Shown in pieces: positions 36,089 to 44,566 of a stretch of 64,000 nucleotides of DNA. The notes beneath the pieces are model-generated. The model ran no database searches. It was given only the letters and a program-made list of their open reading frames with translations, and was not told the origin of the DNA. How positions within the stretch are numbered: position 1 is the stretch's first letter; every line of letters begins with the position of its first letter. The position numbers and the translations under genes are program-made. Origin of the DNA: Streptomyces paradoxus (GTDB lineage Bacteria > Actinomycetota > Actinomycetes > Streptomycetales > Streptomycetaceae); the NCBI RefSeq assembly GCF_014202475.1, contig NZ_JACHGV010000003.1, positions 466,454 to 530,453 of the forward strand, written 5' to 3'.

Positions 36089-37686
36089 GCGTCCCCCTTC
36101 ACGTCGCCCTGGGGCCGGTCGGTGTCGCCGCCGGGCTTCAGCTCGTCCTCGGCGGGCTGCTCCTCCGCGGGGGACGTGCCGCGCGGGAGCCGCAGGGTGA
36201 ACACCGCGCCCGAGTCGGGCGAGTTGGCCGCGGTGATCTCGCCGCCGTGGATGTGGGCGTTCTCCAGCGCGATGGACAGACCCAGGCCGCTGCCCTCGGA
36301 ACGCGGCCGGGAGGCGCTGGCCTTGTAGAAGCGGTCGAAGACGTGCGGCAGGACGTCCTCCGGGATGCCGGGCCCGTGGTCCTGCACCTCGATGACGATC
36401 GAGTCGTCCGCCTCCCGCACCGACACCCGCACCGGGGAGCCGCCGTGCTTGAGTGCGTTGCCGATCAGGTTGGCCAGGATGACGTCCAGGCGGCGCGGAT
36501 CCAGGCGGGCGTGCAGGCCGCGCTCGGCGTCCAGTTCGACCGCGTCCAGCCAGGCACGGGCGTCGATGCAGGCGGTGATCTGGTCGGCGAGGTCGACGTC
36601 GTCCAGGACGAGCCGTGCGGTGCCCGCGTCGAAGCGGGTGACCTCCATCAGGTTCTCGACCAGGTCGTTCAGCCGCCGCGTCTCGCTCACCACCAGCCGG
36701 ACGGCGGGCTCGATCATCGGGTCCATGCTCCCGGTCTCCGCCTCCAGCTCCTCCTCCAGCACCTCCGTGACGGCGGTGATGGCGGTGAGCGGCGTGCGCA
36801 GCTCGTGGCTCATGTCCGCCACGAACCGCCGGGACGCCTCGTCCCGGGCGGCCATGTCGGCGACCCGCTTCTCCAGCGCCTCGGCCGCGTTGTTGAACGT
36901 CCGGGACAGATCGGCGAGTTCATCGGTCCCCGACACCCGCAGCCGGGTGTCCAGCTTGCCCTCGCCGAGCCGCCGCGCGGCCGCCCCGAGCCGCTGCACC
37001 GGCTTCAGCACCGTCGTAGCGGCGGCCTGCGCGAGCAGCGCCGAGCCGATCAGCGCGAGGCCCGTGGCGATGCCCAGCGACCAGGCCAGCGAGTTGAGGT
37101 CCTTCGCCTCCGGCTCCAGCGACTTGAGCATGTAACCGGTCGGACCGCCGCCGATCACGCGCGTGCCGGCCACCAGGTACGGCGTGTCATGATCGACTAT
37201 TCGCTGCCAGTACAGGTGGTACGGCTGCTTGTTGCTCCCGTCGACCTTCTGCGCCTTGTTCACCGCCGTGCGCAGCGAGACCGGCACGTCGCGCAGCGAG
37301 AAGCCGCTCAGCCCGCCGGAGCTGCCGTAGACGGTCCGGCCCGCGGGGTCGCGGCCGACGAGCAGCACACTGAAGCGCTGGTCGCTGCCCGCCATCTGGC
37401 CCGCGGTGTGCTGCAGCTCGTCCTGTGTGGGGCGCTCGGGCAGCGCGGCCGCGCGGTTCTGCATCTCCTGCTCGAAGTCGCGCAGCACGGCGTCCTGGGT
37501 GCGGGTGAGCACGGCCTCGCGGTTGAGCCAGTACGCGATCGCGGACGCGGACACGGCGGCCGTCAGGGCCACCAGGCCGAAGACGACGACCAGTCGCAGC
37601 CGCAGGCTGGTGAAGCGCAGCCGCGACGAAACTCCCTTGCGCGCCCCGGTCCAGCCGCGGGCCCCCCCTTGGTGCGCCTGGGTCAC
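36085..37686 (-). CDS. afsQ2: sensor histidine kinase AfsQ2
   Basis: 533 residues. N-terminal helix at about 28-52, an extracellular sensing region of about 150 residues, a second helix near 200-222, HAMP (VLKPVQRLGAAARRL), HisKA with MSHELRTPL (His294) and an HATPase domain (ANLIGNALKHGG, VQDHGPGIP, GSGLGLSIALE). With AfsQ1 it controls antibiotic production and nitrogen/glutamate response in S. coelicolor. The GTG start overlaps the afsQ1 stop (GTGA) and the lipoprotein follows with overlap, so the three form one operon. Confidence 0.95.
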   Translation of the reverse strand: MTQAHQGGARGWTGARKGVSSRLRFTSLRLRLVVVFGLVALTAAVSASAIAYWLNREAVLTRTQDAVLRDFEQEMQNRAAALPERPTQDELQHTAGQMAGSDQRFSVLLVGRDPAGRTVYGSSGGLSGFSLRDVPVSLRTAVNKAQKVDGSNKQPYHLYWQRIVDHDTPYLVAGTRVIGGGPTGYMLKSLEPEAKDLNSLAWSLGIATGLALIGSALLAQAAATTVLKPVQRLGAAARRLGEGKLDTRLRVSGTDELADLSRTFNNAAEALEKRVADMAARDEASRRFVADMSHELRTPLTAITAVTEVLEEELEAETGSMDPMIEPAVRLVVSETRRLNDLVENLMEVTRFDAGTARLVLDDVDLADQITACIDARAWLDAVELDAERGLHARLDPRRLDVILANLIGNALKHGGSPVRVSVREADDSIVIEVQDHGPGIPEDVLPHVFDRFYKASASRPRSEGSGLGLSIALENAHIHGGEITAANSPDSGAVFTLRLPRGTSPAEEQPAEDELKPGGDTDRPQGDVKGDA

Positions 37687-38360
37687 TGAGGCGCGTCCAG
37701 CCGGTAGCCGACACCCCGCACGGTACGGATCAGCGTCGGGGACGACGGCACGTCCTCGACCTTGGCGCGCAGCCGCTGGACACACGCGTCCACGAGCCGC
37801 GAGTCGCCCAGGTAGTCGTGCTCCCACACCAGCCGCAGCAGCTGCTGCCGGGACAGCGCCTGGCCCGGCCGCCGGCTCAGCTCCAGCAGCAGCCGCAGCT
37901 CGGTCGGCGTGAGCTGGAGGTCCTCGCCGTTCTTCGTCACGGTCATCGCCGAGCGGTCGATGACGAGGCTGCCGAAGCTCGCCGCGTCGTTCGACTCCCG
38001 CTCGCCGCGCCGCAGCACGGCCCGGATCCGGGCGTCCAGCACCCGGCCCTGCACCGGCTTGACGACATAGTCGTCGGCGCCGGACTCCAGCCCGACCACC
38101 ACGTCGATGTCGTCGCTGCGCGCGGTCAGCAGGATGATCGGCAACTGGTCCGTGCGCCGGATGCGCCGGCACACCTCGAACCCGTCGATGCCGGGCAGCA
38201 TCACGTCCAGCACGATCAGATCCGGCCGCTGCTCACGGAGCAGCTTCAGACCGTCCTCACCGCTGGCAGCGGTCGCCACGCGGTGACCCTGGCGCGTCAG
38301 TGAGAGCTCCAGGGCCGTCCGGATGGCGTCGTCGTCCTCGATCAGCAACAGGGAAGGCAC
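37683..38360 (-). CDS. afsQ1: response regulator AfsQ1
   Basis: 225 residues, GTG start at 38360. The receiver domain has E8/D9/D10, the phosphorylated Asp52 (LIVLDVMLPG), Thr in LLTARS and Lys in VVKPV. The C-terminal winged helix is of the OmpR/PhoB type (LTPTELRLLLEL, RTVRGVGYRLDAP). Known AfsQ1 activates antibiotic pathway regulators under certain nitrogen sources and the divergent sigQ. A matching AfsQ1 binding box lies in the shared promoter region. Confidence 0.96.
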   Translation of the reverse strand: MPSLLLIEDDDAIRTALELSLTRQGHRVATAASGEDGLKLLREQRPDLIVLDVMLPGIDGFEVCRRIRRTDQLPIILLTARSDDIDVVVGLESGADDYVVKPVQGRVLDARIRAVLRRGERESNDAASFGSLVIDRSAMTVTKNGEDLQLTPTELRLLLELSRRPGQALSRQQLLRLVWEHDYLGDSRLVDACVQRLRAKVEDVPSSPTLIRTVRGVGYRLDAPQ

Positions 38361-38472
38361 GCGCTCATTCTGGCCCATGGAGGGGTCGGGGTTCGACCGG
38401 TGGGGCCCACTCGGTGCGGCCGGTACCGCCGACGCGTGTGTACGGCCTGTCGCCGGCCTGTGGCCGACCCCT

Positions 38473-38488
38473 GTGACAGGTCTGTGAC
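38473..38488. promoter_or_regulatory. AfsQ1 box
   Basis: GTGAC-AGGTCT-GTGAC fits exactly the published AfsQ1 consensus GTnAC-n6-GTnAC. It lies in the interval between afsQ1 and the divergent sigQ, 113 nt before the afsQ1 start and 111 nt before the sigQ start. Confidence 0.8.
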
Positions 38489-38598
38489 AGTCGGCGGACA
38501 CGGCCATGAAAGTGCCGCGGCAAGCTTTTCGGCACAGGCAAGGAAGCCCGCCCCAACCGGCGGGCCGCACAACGGAAGTCCACGACGGGGGGCGCGAG

Positions 38599-39354
38599 AT
38601 GAACACGCTGCACGGCATCAGCACCAGCGCAGTTGTCACGCGTCTGCACGACGTGCACAGGGTTTCCGAGAAGTCCGGTGCCGTGAGCGGGCGGGGGTGC
38701 GCTCGCGGCACCGGGCGTCAGCACACCGCGTTCATGACGGTGGTTGACGCACCCACGGGGGAGAGCAAGGGGACGGGGGCGGCTCACGGGGGAGCCGCGT
38801 ACGGGGAGGGCTCGGGGGAGCGCCGTTCGCTGACGGAGGCGGAGTTCACCGCCTACGTCCAGGAGCGCCGTGCCTCCCTGTACGCAACCGCCTACCACCT
38901 CACCGGTGACCGTTTCGAGGCCGAGGACCTGCTGCAGAGCGCACTGTTCTCGACCTACCGGGCGTGGGAGCGGATCAGCGACAAGGCGGCGGTGGGCGGA
39001 TACCTGCGCCGCACCATGACGAACCTGCACATCAGCGCCTGGCGGCGCCGCAAGCTCAACGAGTACCCGACCGAGGAACTGCCGGAGACGCCCGGCGACA
39101 CGGACGCGATGCGCGGCACCGAGCTGCGCGCCGTTCTGTGGCAGGCGCTGGCCCGGCTGCCCGAACTCCAGCGCACCATGCTGGTCCTGCGCTACTACGA
39201 GGGCCGCACGGACCCGGAGATCGCGGAGATCCTCGACATCAGTGTCGGCACGGTGAAGTCCAGCATCTGGCGGTCGCTCCGCCGGCTGCGCGAGGACGAG
39301 GTCCTCAGCTTCGGCCGTGACGAGGAGGACGCCTTCGGCGAGCTCGTCGCCTGA
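38599..39354 (+). CDS. sigQ: RNA polymerase sigma factor SigQ
   Basis: 251 residues from the ATG at 38599 with GGGGGG 7 nt upstream. After an N-terminal extension of about 75 polar residues comes a SigE-family ECF sigma: FTAYVQERRASLYATAYHLTG, EAEDLLQSALFSTYRAWERI (region 2) and LPELQRTMLVLRYYEG, DPEIAEILDISVGTVKSSIWRSLRRL (region 4). In S. coelicolor SigQ is divergent from afsQ1, is activated by it, and opposes its effect on antibiotic output. The AfsQ1 box upstream fits this. Confidence 0.94.
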   Translation: MNTLHGISTSAVVTRLHDVHRVSEKSGAVSGRGCARGTGRQHTAFMTVVDAPTGESKGTGAAHGGAAYGEGSGERRSLTEAEFTAYVQERRASLYATAYHLTGDRFEAEDLLQSALFSTYRAWERISDKAAVGGYLRRTMTNLHISAWRRRKLNEYPTEELPETPGDTDAMRGTELRAVLWQALARLPELQRTMLVLRYYEGRTDPEIAEILDISVGTVKSSIWRSLRRLREDEVLSFGRDEEDAFGELVA

Positions 39355-39359
39355 AGGTC

Positions 39360-39460
39360 GGGGGGGGAGCACCACAAGGGGGGCCCACGGGGGAACCGTA
39401 CGGACGCTGGGGGGCGTCCTCGCGGGAGAGTGGGGACTCGGGGGAGGACAACGGGGGAGC
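39360..39460 (+). other. G-run-rich stretch after sigQ
   Basis: Eight runs of three to seven G occur on the plus (mRNA-like) strand within 100 nt. Several sets of four runs are close enough to fold as a G-quadruplex. No gene is seen. Confidence 0.45.
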
Positions 39461-39518
39461 ACAGGAGCGGGACTGGAGGGCCGGGGGGTCCGTTCAGTCC
39501 CGCTTTCCTTTGTGCTCC
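39456..39518. terminator. composite terminator between sigQ and the kinase gene
   Basis: The inner stem AGCGGGACTG (39466-39475) pairs with CAGTCCCGCT (39495-39504), followed by TTTCCTTT. The outer stem GGAGCACA (39456-39463) pairs with TGTGCTCC (39511-39518). It serves the convergent sigQ and kinase genes. Confidence 0.75.
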
Positions 39519-39543
39519 GGCTCCCCGGACCCGGGCCGCCGGG

Positions 39544-40179
39544 CTAGGCCGCTGTACGCAGGCCCGCGCACCGGCCGGCCGCCGCTGCGGCCAGCCGGCC
39601 CATCGCCTCGTCGCGGTCGCAGGCGTACGCGCCCAGTGCCGTCTGGCGGGCGACGATCGTGCGCTCCTCCCGCATCAGGCGCCAGCCGCGGCGCAGCAGG
39701 AACGGCACCGACTTGCGGCCCTCCTTCAGATCCCGCAGGAAGCGGCGGCGGAAGGTCCTCACGGGGCCGCGGCTCAGGCACAGCGCGTCGGCGAGGACGC
39801 CGAGTTCACGGCAGCGCGTGACGATCTCCGCGGCGAAGATGCCCTCCGCGATGAACAGCGGGGTCCGGCCGATGTCGACCGTCTCGTCGCCGGTGCGGGC
39901 ACTGAGGGAGATGTCGTAGACGGGAACCTCCGTACGGCCCGTGCGGCACAGCCGGGTGATCGCGGCGACGGCCGTGTCCGCGTCCCACGAGTCCGGATGG
40001 TCCCAGTCGATGTCGGAGCTCTCGGCCACCAGGGGCAGGGTCGGGTCGTCGCCCTCCTTGTAGAAGTCGTCGAGCCGCAGCACCGGGAGGCCGGAGCGGG
40101 CCGCGAGGAGGGACTTGCCGGAGCCGGAAGGGCCGCAGAGCAGCACGACTCGCGTCGATATGGGCGATGGAGAACTCAC
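39544..40179 (-). CDS. uridine kinase-like P-loop protein
   Basis: 211 residues from the GTG at 40179, with no ribosome site. Walker A GPSGSGKS is at 16-23, followed by LRLDDFYKEGDDPTLP (the uridine/phosphoribulokinase-type Asp) and DWDHPDSWDAD, YDISLSAR and FIAEGIFAAEI. These are the marks of the uridine kinase family. Its position 1 kb from nucleoside genes fits phosphorylation of a nucleoside, but no nucleoside operator precedes it and the substrate is not proven. Confidence 0.78.
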   Translation of the reverse strand: MSSPSPISTRVVLLCGPSGSGKSLLAARSGLPVLRLDDFYKEGDDPTLPLVAESSDIDWDHPDSWDADTAVAAITRLCRTGRTEVPVYDISLSARTGDETVDIGRTPLFIAEGIFAAEIVTRCRELGVLADALCLSRGPVRTFRRRFLRDLKEGRKSVPFLLRRGWRLMREERTIVARQTALGAYACDRDEAMGRLAAAAAGRCAGLRTAA

Positions 40180-40369
40180 GGGACACCAGTGTGAGGCATC
40201 AACAGGGGGCCGTACGACCCTGCGGGTCGGCTTTGATGCGCGCGTCACACCTTGACTACCCTCCGTGCCTATCCGATCACCCAGTGCAGCACGACTCTCC
40301 TGAGAAGGTCCCAGGCGCTGACCGGGCCGGTGGCGGGGCTGCTGTCGCAGCAGTAGGTGCGCACGCGGA

Positions 40370-40409
40370 GAAGCCCCGGCCCTCCTGGACGGAGGAGGGC
40401 CGGGGCTTC
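40370..40409 (-). terminator. terminator of the deoC-aldehyde dehydrogenase operon
   Basis: A 17-bp perfect stem, 40370-40386 (GAAGCCCCGGCCCTCCT) with 40393-40409, around a 6-nt loop, 16 nt beyond the last stop codon of the minus-strand operon. Confidence 0.85.
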
Positions 40410-40424
40410 GGCTGTGCGGGGCGG

Positions 40425-41309
40425 CTAGTACGAGGAACCCGACGCGCCCAGTGAACCCGTGGGGTGCCAGACCGTCTTGGTCTCCAAGAACGCCGTCATG
40501 CGGTCGATGCCGGGGGTCTCCGTGTAATCCACAGGCTGTGGACGGAGGACGCGCTTGAGGTTGTCGGCCGCGGCGATCTCCAGTTCCTTCGCCAGGGCCT
40601 CGTCGGCGCCCGCGAGGTCGATCGCGTTGACGTCCTGGTGCGCGGCGAGCGGGGTGGCGATCTCCGCCGTGCGGCCCGACAGGACGTTGACCACGCCGCC
40701 GGGGACGTCCGAGGTGGCCAGGACCTCGGCGAGGGAGAGGGCGGGGAGCGGGGACTTCTCGCTCGCCACCACGACCGCCGTGTTGCCCGTCGCGATCACC
40801 GGGGCGAGCACCGACACCAGGCCCAGGAAGGACGACTCCTGGGGGGCCAGGACGGCGACCACGCCCGTCGGCTCGGGGGAGGACAGGTTGAAGAACGGGC
40901 CCGCGACCGGGTTGCCGCCGCCGACCACCTGGGCGATCTTGTCGGTCCAGCCCGCGTACCAGACCCAGCGGTCGATCGTCGCGTCCACGACCGCGGCGGA
41001 CTTGGACTTCGACAGCCCTTCCGCCTCGGCCACCTCGCGCACGAACTGGTCGCGGCGGCCCTCCAGCATCTCGGCCACGCGGTAGAGCACCTGACCGCGG
41101 TTGTACGCCGTCGCCCCGGACCAGGCGCCGAACGCCTTGCGGGCGGCGACCACCGCGTCCCGGGCGTCCTTGCGGGAGGACAGGGGCGCGTTGGCCAGCC
41201 ACTTGCCCTTGGAGTCGCTCACCTCGTACACCCGGCCGCTCTCGGAACGCGGGAACTTCCCGCCCACGTACAGCTTGTAGGTCTTCAGGACGTTGAGCCG
41301 ATCAGACAT
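40425..41309 (-). CDS. aldehyde dehydrogenase-like protein lacking the catalytic half
   Basis: 294 residues against about 480 for the family. The N-terminal NAD-binding part is recognisable (YKLYVGGKFPRSESGRVYEV, DAVVAARKAFGAWSG, GNTAVVVASEKSPLPALSLAE, GGVVNVLSG). It then turns into an unrelated end. There is no cysteine in the whole protein and no ELGGK glutamate motif, so it cannot be a normal aldehyde dehydrogenase. Its start overlaps the end of the true dehydrogenase by 8 bp, so a structural or regulatory partner role is possible. Confidence 0.8.
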   Translation of the reverse strand: MSDRLNVLKTYKLYVGGKFPRSESGRVYEVSDSKGKWLANAPLSSRKDARDAVVAARKAFGAWSGATAYNRGQVLYRVAEMLEGRRDQFVREVAEAEGLSKSKSAAVVDATIDRWVWYAGWTDKIAQVVGGGNPVAGPFFNLSSPEPTGVVAVLAPQESSFLGLVSVLAPVIATGNTAVVVASEKSPLPALSLAEVLATSDVPGGVVNVLSGRTAEIATPLAAHQDVNAIDLAGADEALAKELEIAAADNLKRVLRPQPVDYTETPGIDRMTAFLETKTVWHPTGSLGASGSSY

Positions 41310-42738
41310 CGAGGTACGCCTCCAGGCCGTGGCGACCGCCCTCGCGGCCGAAGCCCGACTCCTTGTAGCCGCCGAACGGCGACGTCGGGTCGAACTTGTT
41401 GAACGTGTTGGACCAGACGACACCCGCGCGGAGCTTGTTCGCGACCGCCAGGATGCGCGAGCCCTTCTCCGTCCAGATGCCGGCGGACAGGCCGTACGGC
41501 GTGTTGTTGGCCTTGGCGACCGCCTCGTCCGGGGTGCGGAACGTCAGCACCGACAGCACCGGGCCGAAGATCTCGTCCCGGGCCACGGTGTGCGCCTGGG
41601 TGACGTTCGTGAACAGCGTCGGGGCGAACCAGTAGCCGCTCTCCGGCAGTTCGCACGCCGGGGACCAGCGCTCGGCGCCCTCCGCCTCACCCTGCTCGAC
41701 GAGCGAGGTGATGCGCGTGAGCTGCTCCTCGGAGTTGATCGCGCCGATGTCCGTGTTCTTGTCCAGCGGGTCGCCGAGGCGGAGCGTCGACAGACGGCGC
41801 TTGAGGGAGTCGAGCAGCTCCTCCTGGATGGACTCCTGCACCAGCAGACGGCTGCCCGCGCAGCAGACCTGGCCCTGGTTGAAGAAGATGCCGTTGACGA
41901 TGCCCTCGACGGCCTGGTCGATGGGGGCGTCGTCGAAGACGATGTTGGCGCCCTTGCCGCCCAGCTCCAGCGTGACCTTCTTGCGCGTCCCGGCGACCGT
42001 GCGGGCGATCTCCTTGCCGACGGCCGTGGAGCCGGTGAAGGCGACCTTGTTCACGTCCGGGTGGGACACCAGCGCCGCGCCGGCGTCGCCGTAGCCCGGG
42101 AGGATGTTGACGACGCCCTTGGGCAGGCCCGCCTGGCGGCAGATGTCCGCGAAGAACAGCGCCGAGAGGGGGGTGGTCTCGGCCGGCTTCAGGACGACCG
42201 TGTTGCCCGTCGCGAGCGCCGGGGCGATCTTCCACGCCAGCATCAGGAGCGGGAAGTTCCAGGGGATGACCTGGCCCGCCACGCCCAGCGGCCTCGGGTT
42301 CGCGCCGTAGCCGGCGTGGTCGAGCTTGTCGGCCCAGCCCGCGTAGTAGAAGAAGTGCGCGGCGACCAGCGGCAGGTCGGCGTCGCGCGTCTCCTTGATC
42401 GGCTTGCCGTTGTCGAGGGTTTCGAGGACGGCGAGCTCGCGGGAGCGCTCCTGGATGATGCGGGCGATCCGGAAGAGGTACTTGGCGCGCTCCGAGCCCG
42501 GGAGCGCCGACCACTTCTCGAACGCCCTGCGCGCGGCCTTCACCGCACGGTCGACGTCCTCGGAACCGGCCCGCGCGATCTCGGAGAGAACCTCCTCGGT
42601 GGACGGGGAGACGGTCTTGAAGACCTTGCCGTCCGCCGCTTCGACGAACTCGCCGTCGATGTACAGGCCGTACGAGGGCGCGATGTCGGCGATCGCGCGC
42701 GACTCGGGGGCCGGGGCGTATTCGAATACCGATGCCAT
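41302..42738 (-). CDS. NAD-dependent aldehyde dehydrogenase
   Basis: 478 residues, full length. Key sites are visible: PWNFPLLMLAWK (159-170), the coenzyme-binding VVLKPAETTPLSA (181-193), TGSTAVGKEI, catalytic Glu258 in LELGGKG, and catalytic Cys292 in NQGQVCCAGSR. It lies 5 nt after deoC. DeoC makes acetaldehyde, so oxidation of acetaldehyde to acetate is the most likely job. That is an inference from context; the substrate range of the family is wide. Confidence 0.88.
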   Translation of the reverse strand: MASVFEYAPAPESRAIADIAPSYGLYIDGEFVEAADGKVFKTVSPSTEEVLSEIARAGSEDVDRAVKAARRAFEKWSALPGSERAKYLFRIARIIQERSRELAVLETLDNGKPIKETRDADLPLVAAHFFYYAGWADKLDHAGYGANPRPLGVAGQVIPWNFPLLMLAWKIAPALATGNTVVLKPAETTPLSALFFADICRQAGLPKGVVNILPGYGDAGAALVSHPDVNKVAFTGSTAVGKEIARTVAGTRKKVTLELGGKGANIVFDDAPIDQAVEGIVNGIFFNQGQVCCAGSRLLVQESIQEELLDSLKRRLSTLRLGDPLDKNTDIGAINSEEQLTRITSLVEQGEAEGAERWSPACELPESGYWFAPTLFTNVTQAHTVARDEIFGPVLSVLTFRTPDEAVAKANNTPYGLSAGIWTEKGSRILAVANKLRAGVVWSNTFNKFDPTSPFGGYKESGFGREGGRHGLEAYLDV

Positions 42739-42743
42739 GGTGA

Positions 42744-43706
42744 TCAGTCCACCGTCACGTAGTCGGGACCGGAGTAGCGGCCGGTGGCCAGCTTCTGGCG
42801 CTGCATCAGCAGGTCGTTCAGCAGCGAGGACGCGCCGAAGCGGAACCAGTGGCTGTCCAGCCAGTCCTCGCCCGCCGTCTCGTTGACCAGCACCAGGAAC
42901 TTGATGGCGTCCTTGGAGGTGCGGATGCCGCCGGCCGGCTTCACGCCGATCTGGATGCCGGTCTGCGCCTTGAAGTCACGCACCGCCTCCAGCATCAGCA
43001 GCGTGTTCGCCGGGGTCGCGTTGACGGCGACCTTTCCGGTGGAGGTCTTGATGAAGTCCGCGCCCGCCAGCATCCCGAGCCAGCTCGCGCGGCGGATGTT
43101 GTCGTACGTCGAGAGCTCGCCCGTCTCGAAGATGACCTTCAGACGCGCGGAGGTCCCGCAGGCCTCCTTCACGGCGGTGATCTCGTCGTACACCTTCAAG
43201 TATCGGCCCGAGAGGAACGCCCCGCGGTCGATGACCATGTCGATCTCGTCGGCGCCCGCGGCCACGGCGTCGCGCACGTCGGCCAGCTTGACCTCCAGCG
43301 CGGCGCGGCCGGCCGGGAACGCCGTGGCGACCGAGGCGACCTTCACGCCGGAGCCGGCGACGGCCTCCTTGGCCACGGCCACCATGTCGGGGTAGACGCA
43401 GACCGCGGCCGTGGACGGCGTCGTACGGTCCGTCGGGTCGGGCCTGACCGCCTTCGCGCCGAGCGCCCGGACCTTGCCCGGGGTGTCCGCGCCTTCCAGC
43501 GTCGTCAGGTCGACCATCGAGATGGCGAGGTCGATGGCGTACGCCTTGGCGGTCGTCTTGATCGAACGGGTGCCGAGCGAGGCCGCACGGCCTTCGAGCC
43601 CGACCGCGTCGACGCCGGGGAGCCCGTGGAGGAAGCGGCGCAGCGCGCTGTCGGACGAGGCGACGTCCTTGAGGGGGTGAGCTGCGGTGAGTGCAGAACT
43701 GGGCAT
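42744..43706 (-). CDS. deoC: deoxyribose-phosphate aldolase
   Basis: 320 residues from the ATG at 43706; a GTG two codons earlier is possible and no good ribosome site is seen. It splits 2-deoxyribose 5-phosphate into acetaldehyde and glyceraldehyde 3-phosphate. Schiff-base lysine region DFIKTSTGKVAVNATP, EIDMVIDRGAF and VKPAGGIRT are family marks. It is the longer class with about 90 extra N-terminal residues. It is first in the operon with two aldehyde dehydrogenase genes, and operator E lies 19 nt upstream. Confidence 0.94.
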   Translation of the reverse strand: MPSSALTAAHPLKDVASSDSALRRFLHGLPGVDAVGLEGRAASLGTRSIKTTAKAYAIDLAISMVDLTTLEGADTPGKVRALGAKAVRPDPTDRTTPSTAAVCVYPDMVAVAKEAVAGSGVKVASVATAFPAGRAALEVKLADVRDAVAAGADEIDMVIDRGAFLSGRYLKVYDEITAVKEACGTSARLKVIFETGELSTYDNIRRASWLGMLAGADFIKTSTGKVAVNATPANTLLMLEAVRDFKAQTGIQIGVKPAGGIRTSKDAIKFLVLVNETAGEDWLDSHWFRFGASSLLNDLLMQRQKLATGRYSGPDYVTVD

Positions 43707-43725
43707 GGTCACCAGACGAGCATAT

Positions 43726-43737
43726 CTACGCGCGTAG
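43726..43737 (-). promoter_or_regulatory. nucleoside-regulon operator, perfect palindrome (site E)
   Basis: CTACGCGCGTAG upstream of deoC. On the deoC strand it runs into TAGATATG, a possible -10 region, so binding would block the promoter. Confidence 0.75.
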
Positions 43738-43861
43738 CGGCTGTACAGCCCCCCGTTTTCTCCCGGGGCGGATCCGGTCGTTCTTCGGCGTGGAGGCCGT
43801 GGGGGACGTGGATGAGGGACGTGGATGAGGGGCGCCTGGTCGGGTCCGGCAGAATCGAGAC

Positions 43862-44566
43862 ATGACGAGCCCCGAATCCCAGTCGCCGACGCCGCAGCCC
43901 GCGGAGCCCGAGTCCAAGGACCGGGTGTACCGGTCGGCCCCGGCCATCGCCGGTGGCGTGATGCTGCTCGGCATCGCCGGATGGCTCGGCGTCGACGCGG
44001 TGATCTCCGGGGAGGGACGCACGCCGTGGCTCGCGCTCGCCCTGCTGCTCCTCGTCGTGCCGCTGGTGGTCGCCTTCACCCTGCGCCCGGCCGTGTACGC
44101 CGGCGACGACCGGCTGCGGATCCGCAATCCCTTCCGCATCGTCGTCGTGCCCTGGGGGCAGGTCGCCTCGCTGCGCTCCGCCTACTCGAACGAGGTCCTC
44201 ACCGAATCCGGTGCGAAGTACCAGCTGTGGGCCGTGCCGGTCTCGCTGCGCGCGCGCAAGAAGGCCGCGCGGCGCGAGATGCGGGCGACGGCGCAGGCGC
44301 GGCGGCAGATGGGGCGGGACGAGGGCCGCGGCAGCGCGCTCGGCACGACGGAGGGGCTGCGGCAGGGCTTCAGCCGGGAGCCGCTGTCGGACGGGCCCGT
44401 GCGGGCGGAGACCGACCGGATCATGGACGACCTGCGCGCGCTGCACGAGGCGCGGCGCGAGGCGGAGTCGGCGCGGGGCGAGGTGACCGTGCGGTGGGCC
44501 TACGAGGTGCTGGCGCCGGCGGTCGCGGGGGCCGTGCTGGTGCTGGTTCTGGTGGCGATGGGCTGA
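43862..44566 (+). CDS. PH domain membrane protein
   Basis: 234 residues. Two helices near 28-48 and 55-75, then a bacterial PH-like domain (RPAVYAGDDRLRIRNPFRIVVVPWGQVASLRS, SGAKYQLWAVPVSLRARKK), a charged helical region and a last helix (VLAPAVAGAVLVLVLVAMG). PH_6-type proteins of this kind are common in Streptomyces; the role is unknown. CAGAAT 6 nt before the ATG suggests a leaderless mRNA. The 3' end is copied in the repeat tract that follows. Confidence 0.75.
   Translation: MTSPESQSPTPQPAEPESKDRVYRSAPAIAGGVMLLGIAGWLGVDAVISGEGRTPWLALALLLLVVPLVVAFTLRPAVYAGDDRLRIRNPFRIVVVPWGQVASLRSAYSNEVLTESGAKYQLWAVPVSLRARKKAARREMRATAQARRQMGRDEGRGSALGTTEGLRQGFSREPLSDGPVRAETDRIMDDLRALHEARREAESARGEVTVRWAYEVLAPAVAGAVLVLVLVAMG

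Noticed and set aside
39544..40179. Kinase gene as a member of the CTACGCGCGTAG regulon
   Set aside because: The family fits nucleoside metabolism, but no copy of the palindrome lies upstream, so I did not include it.
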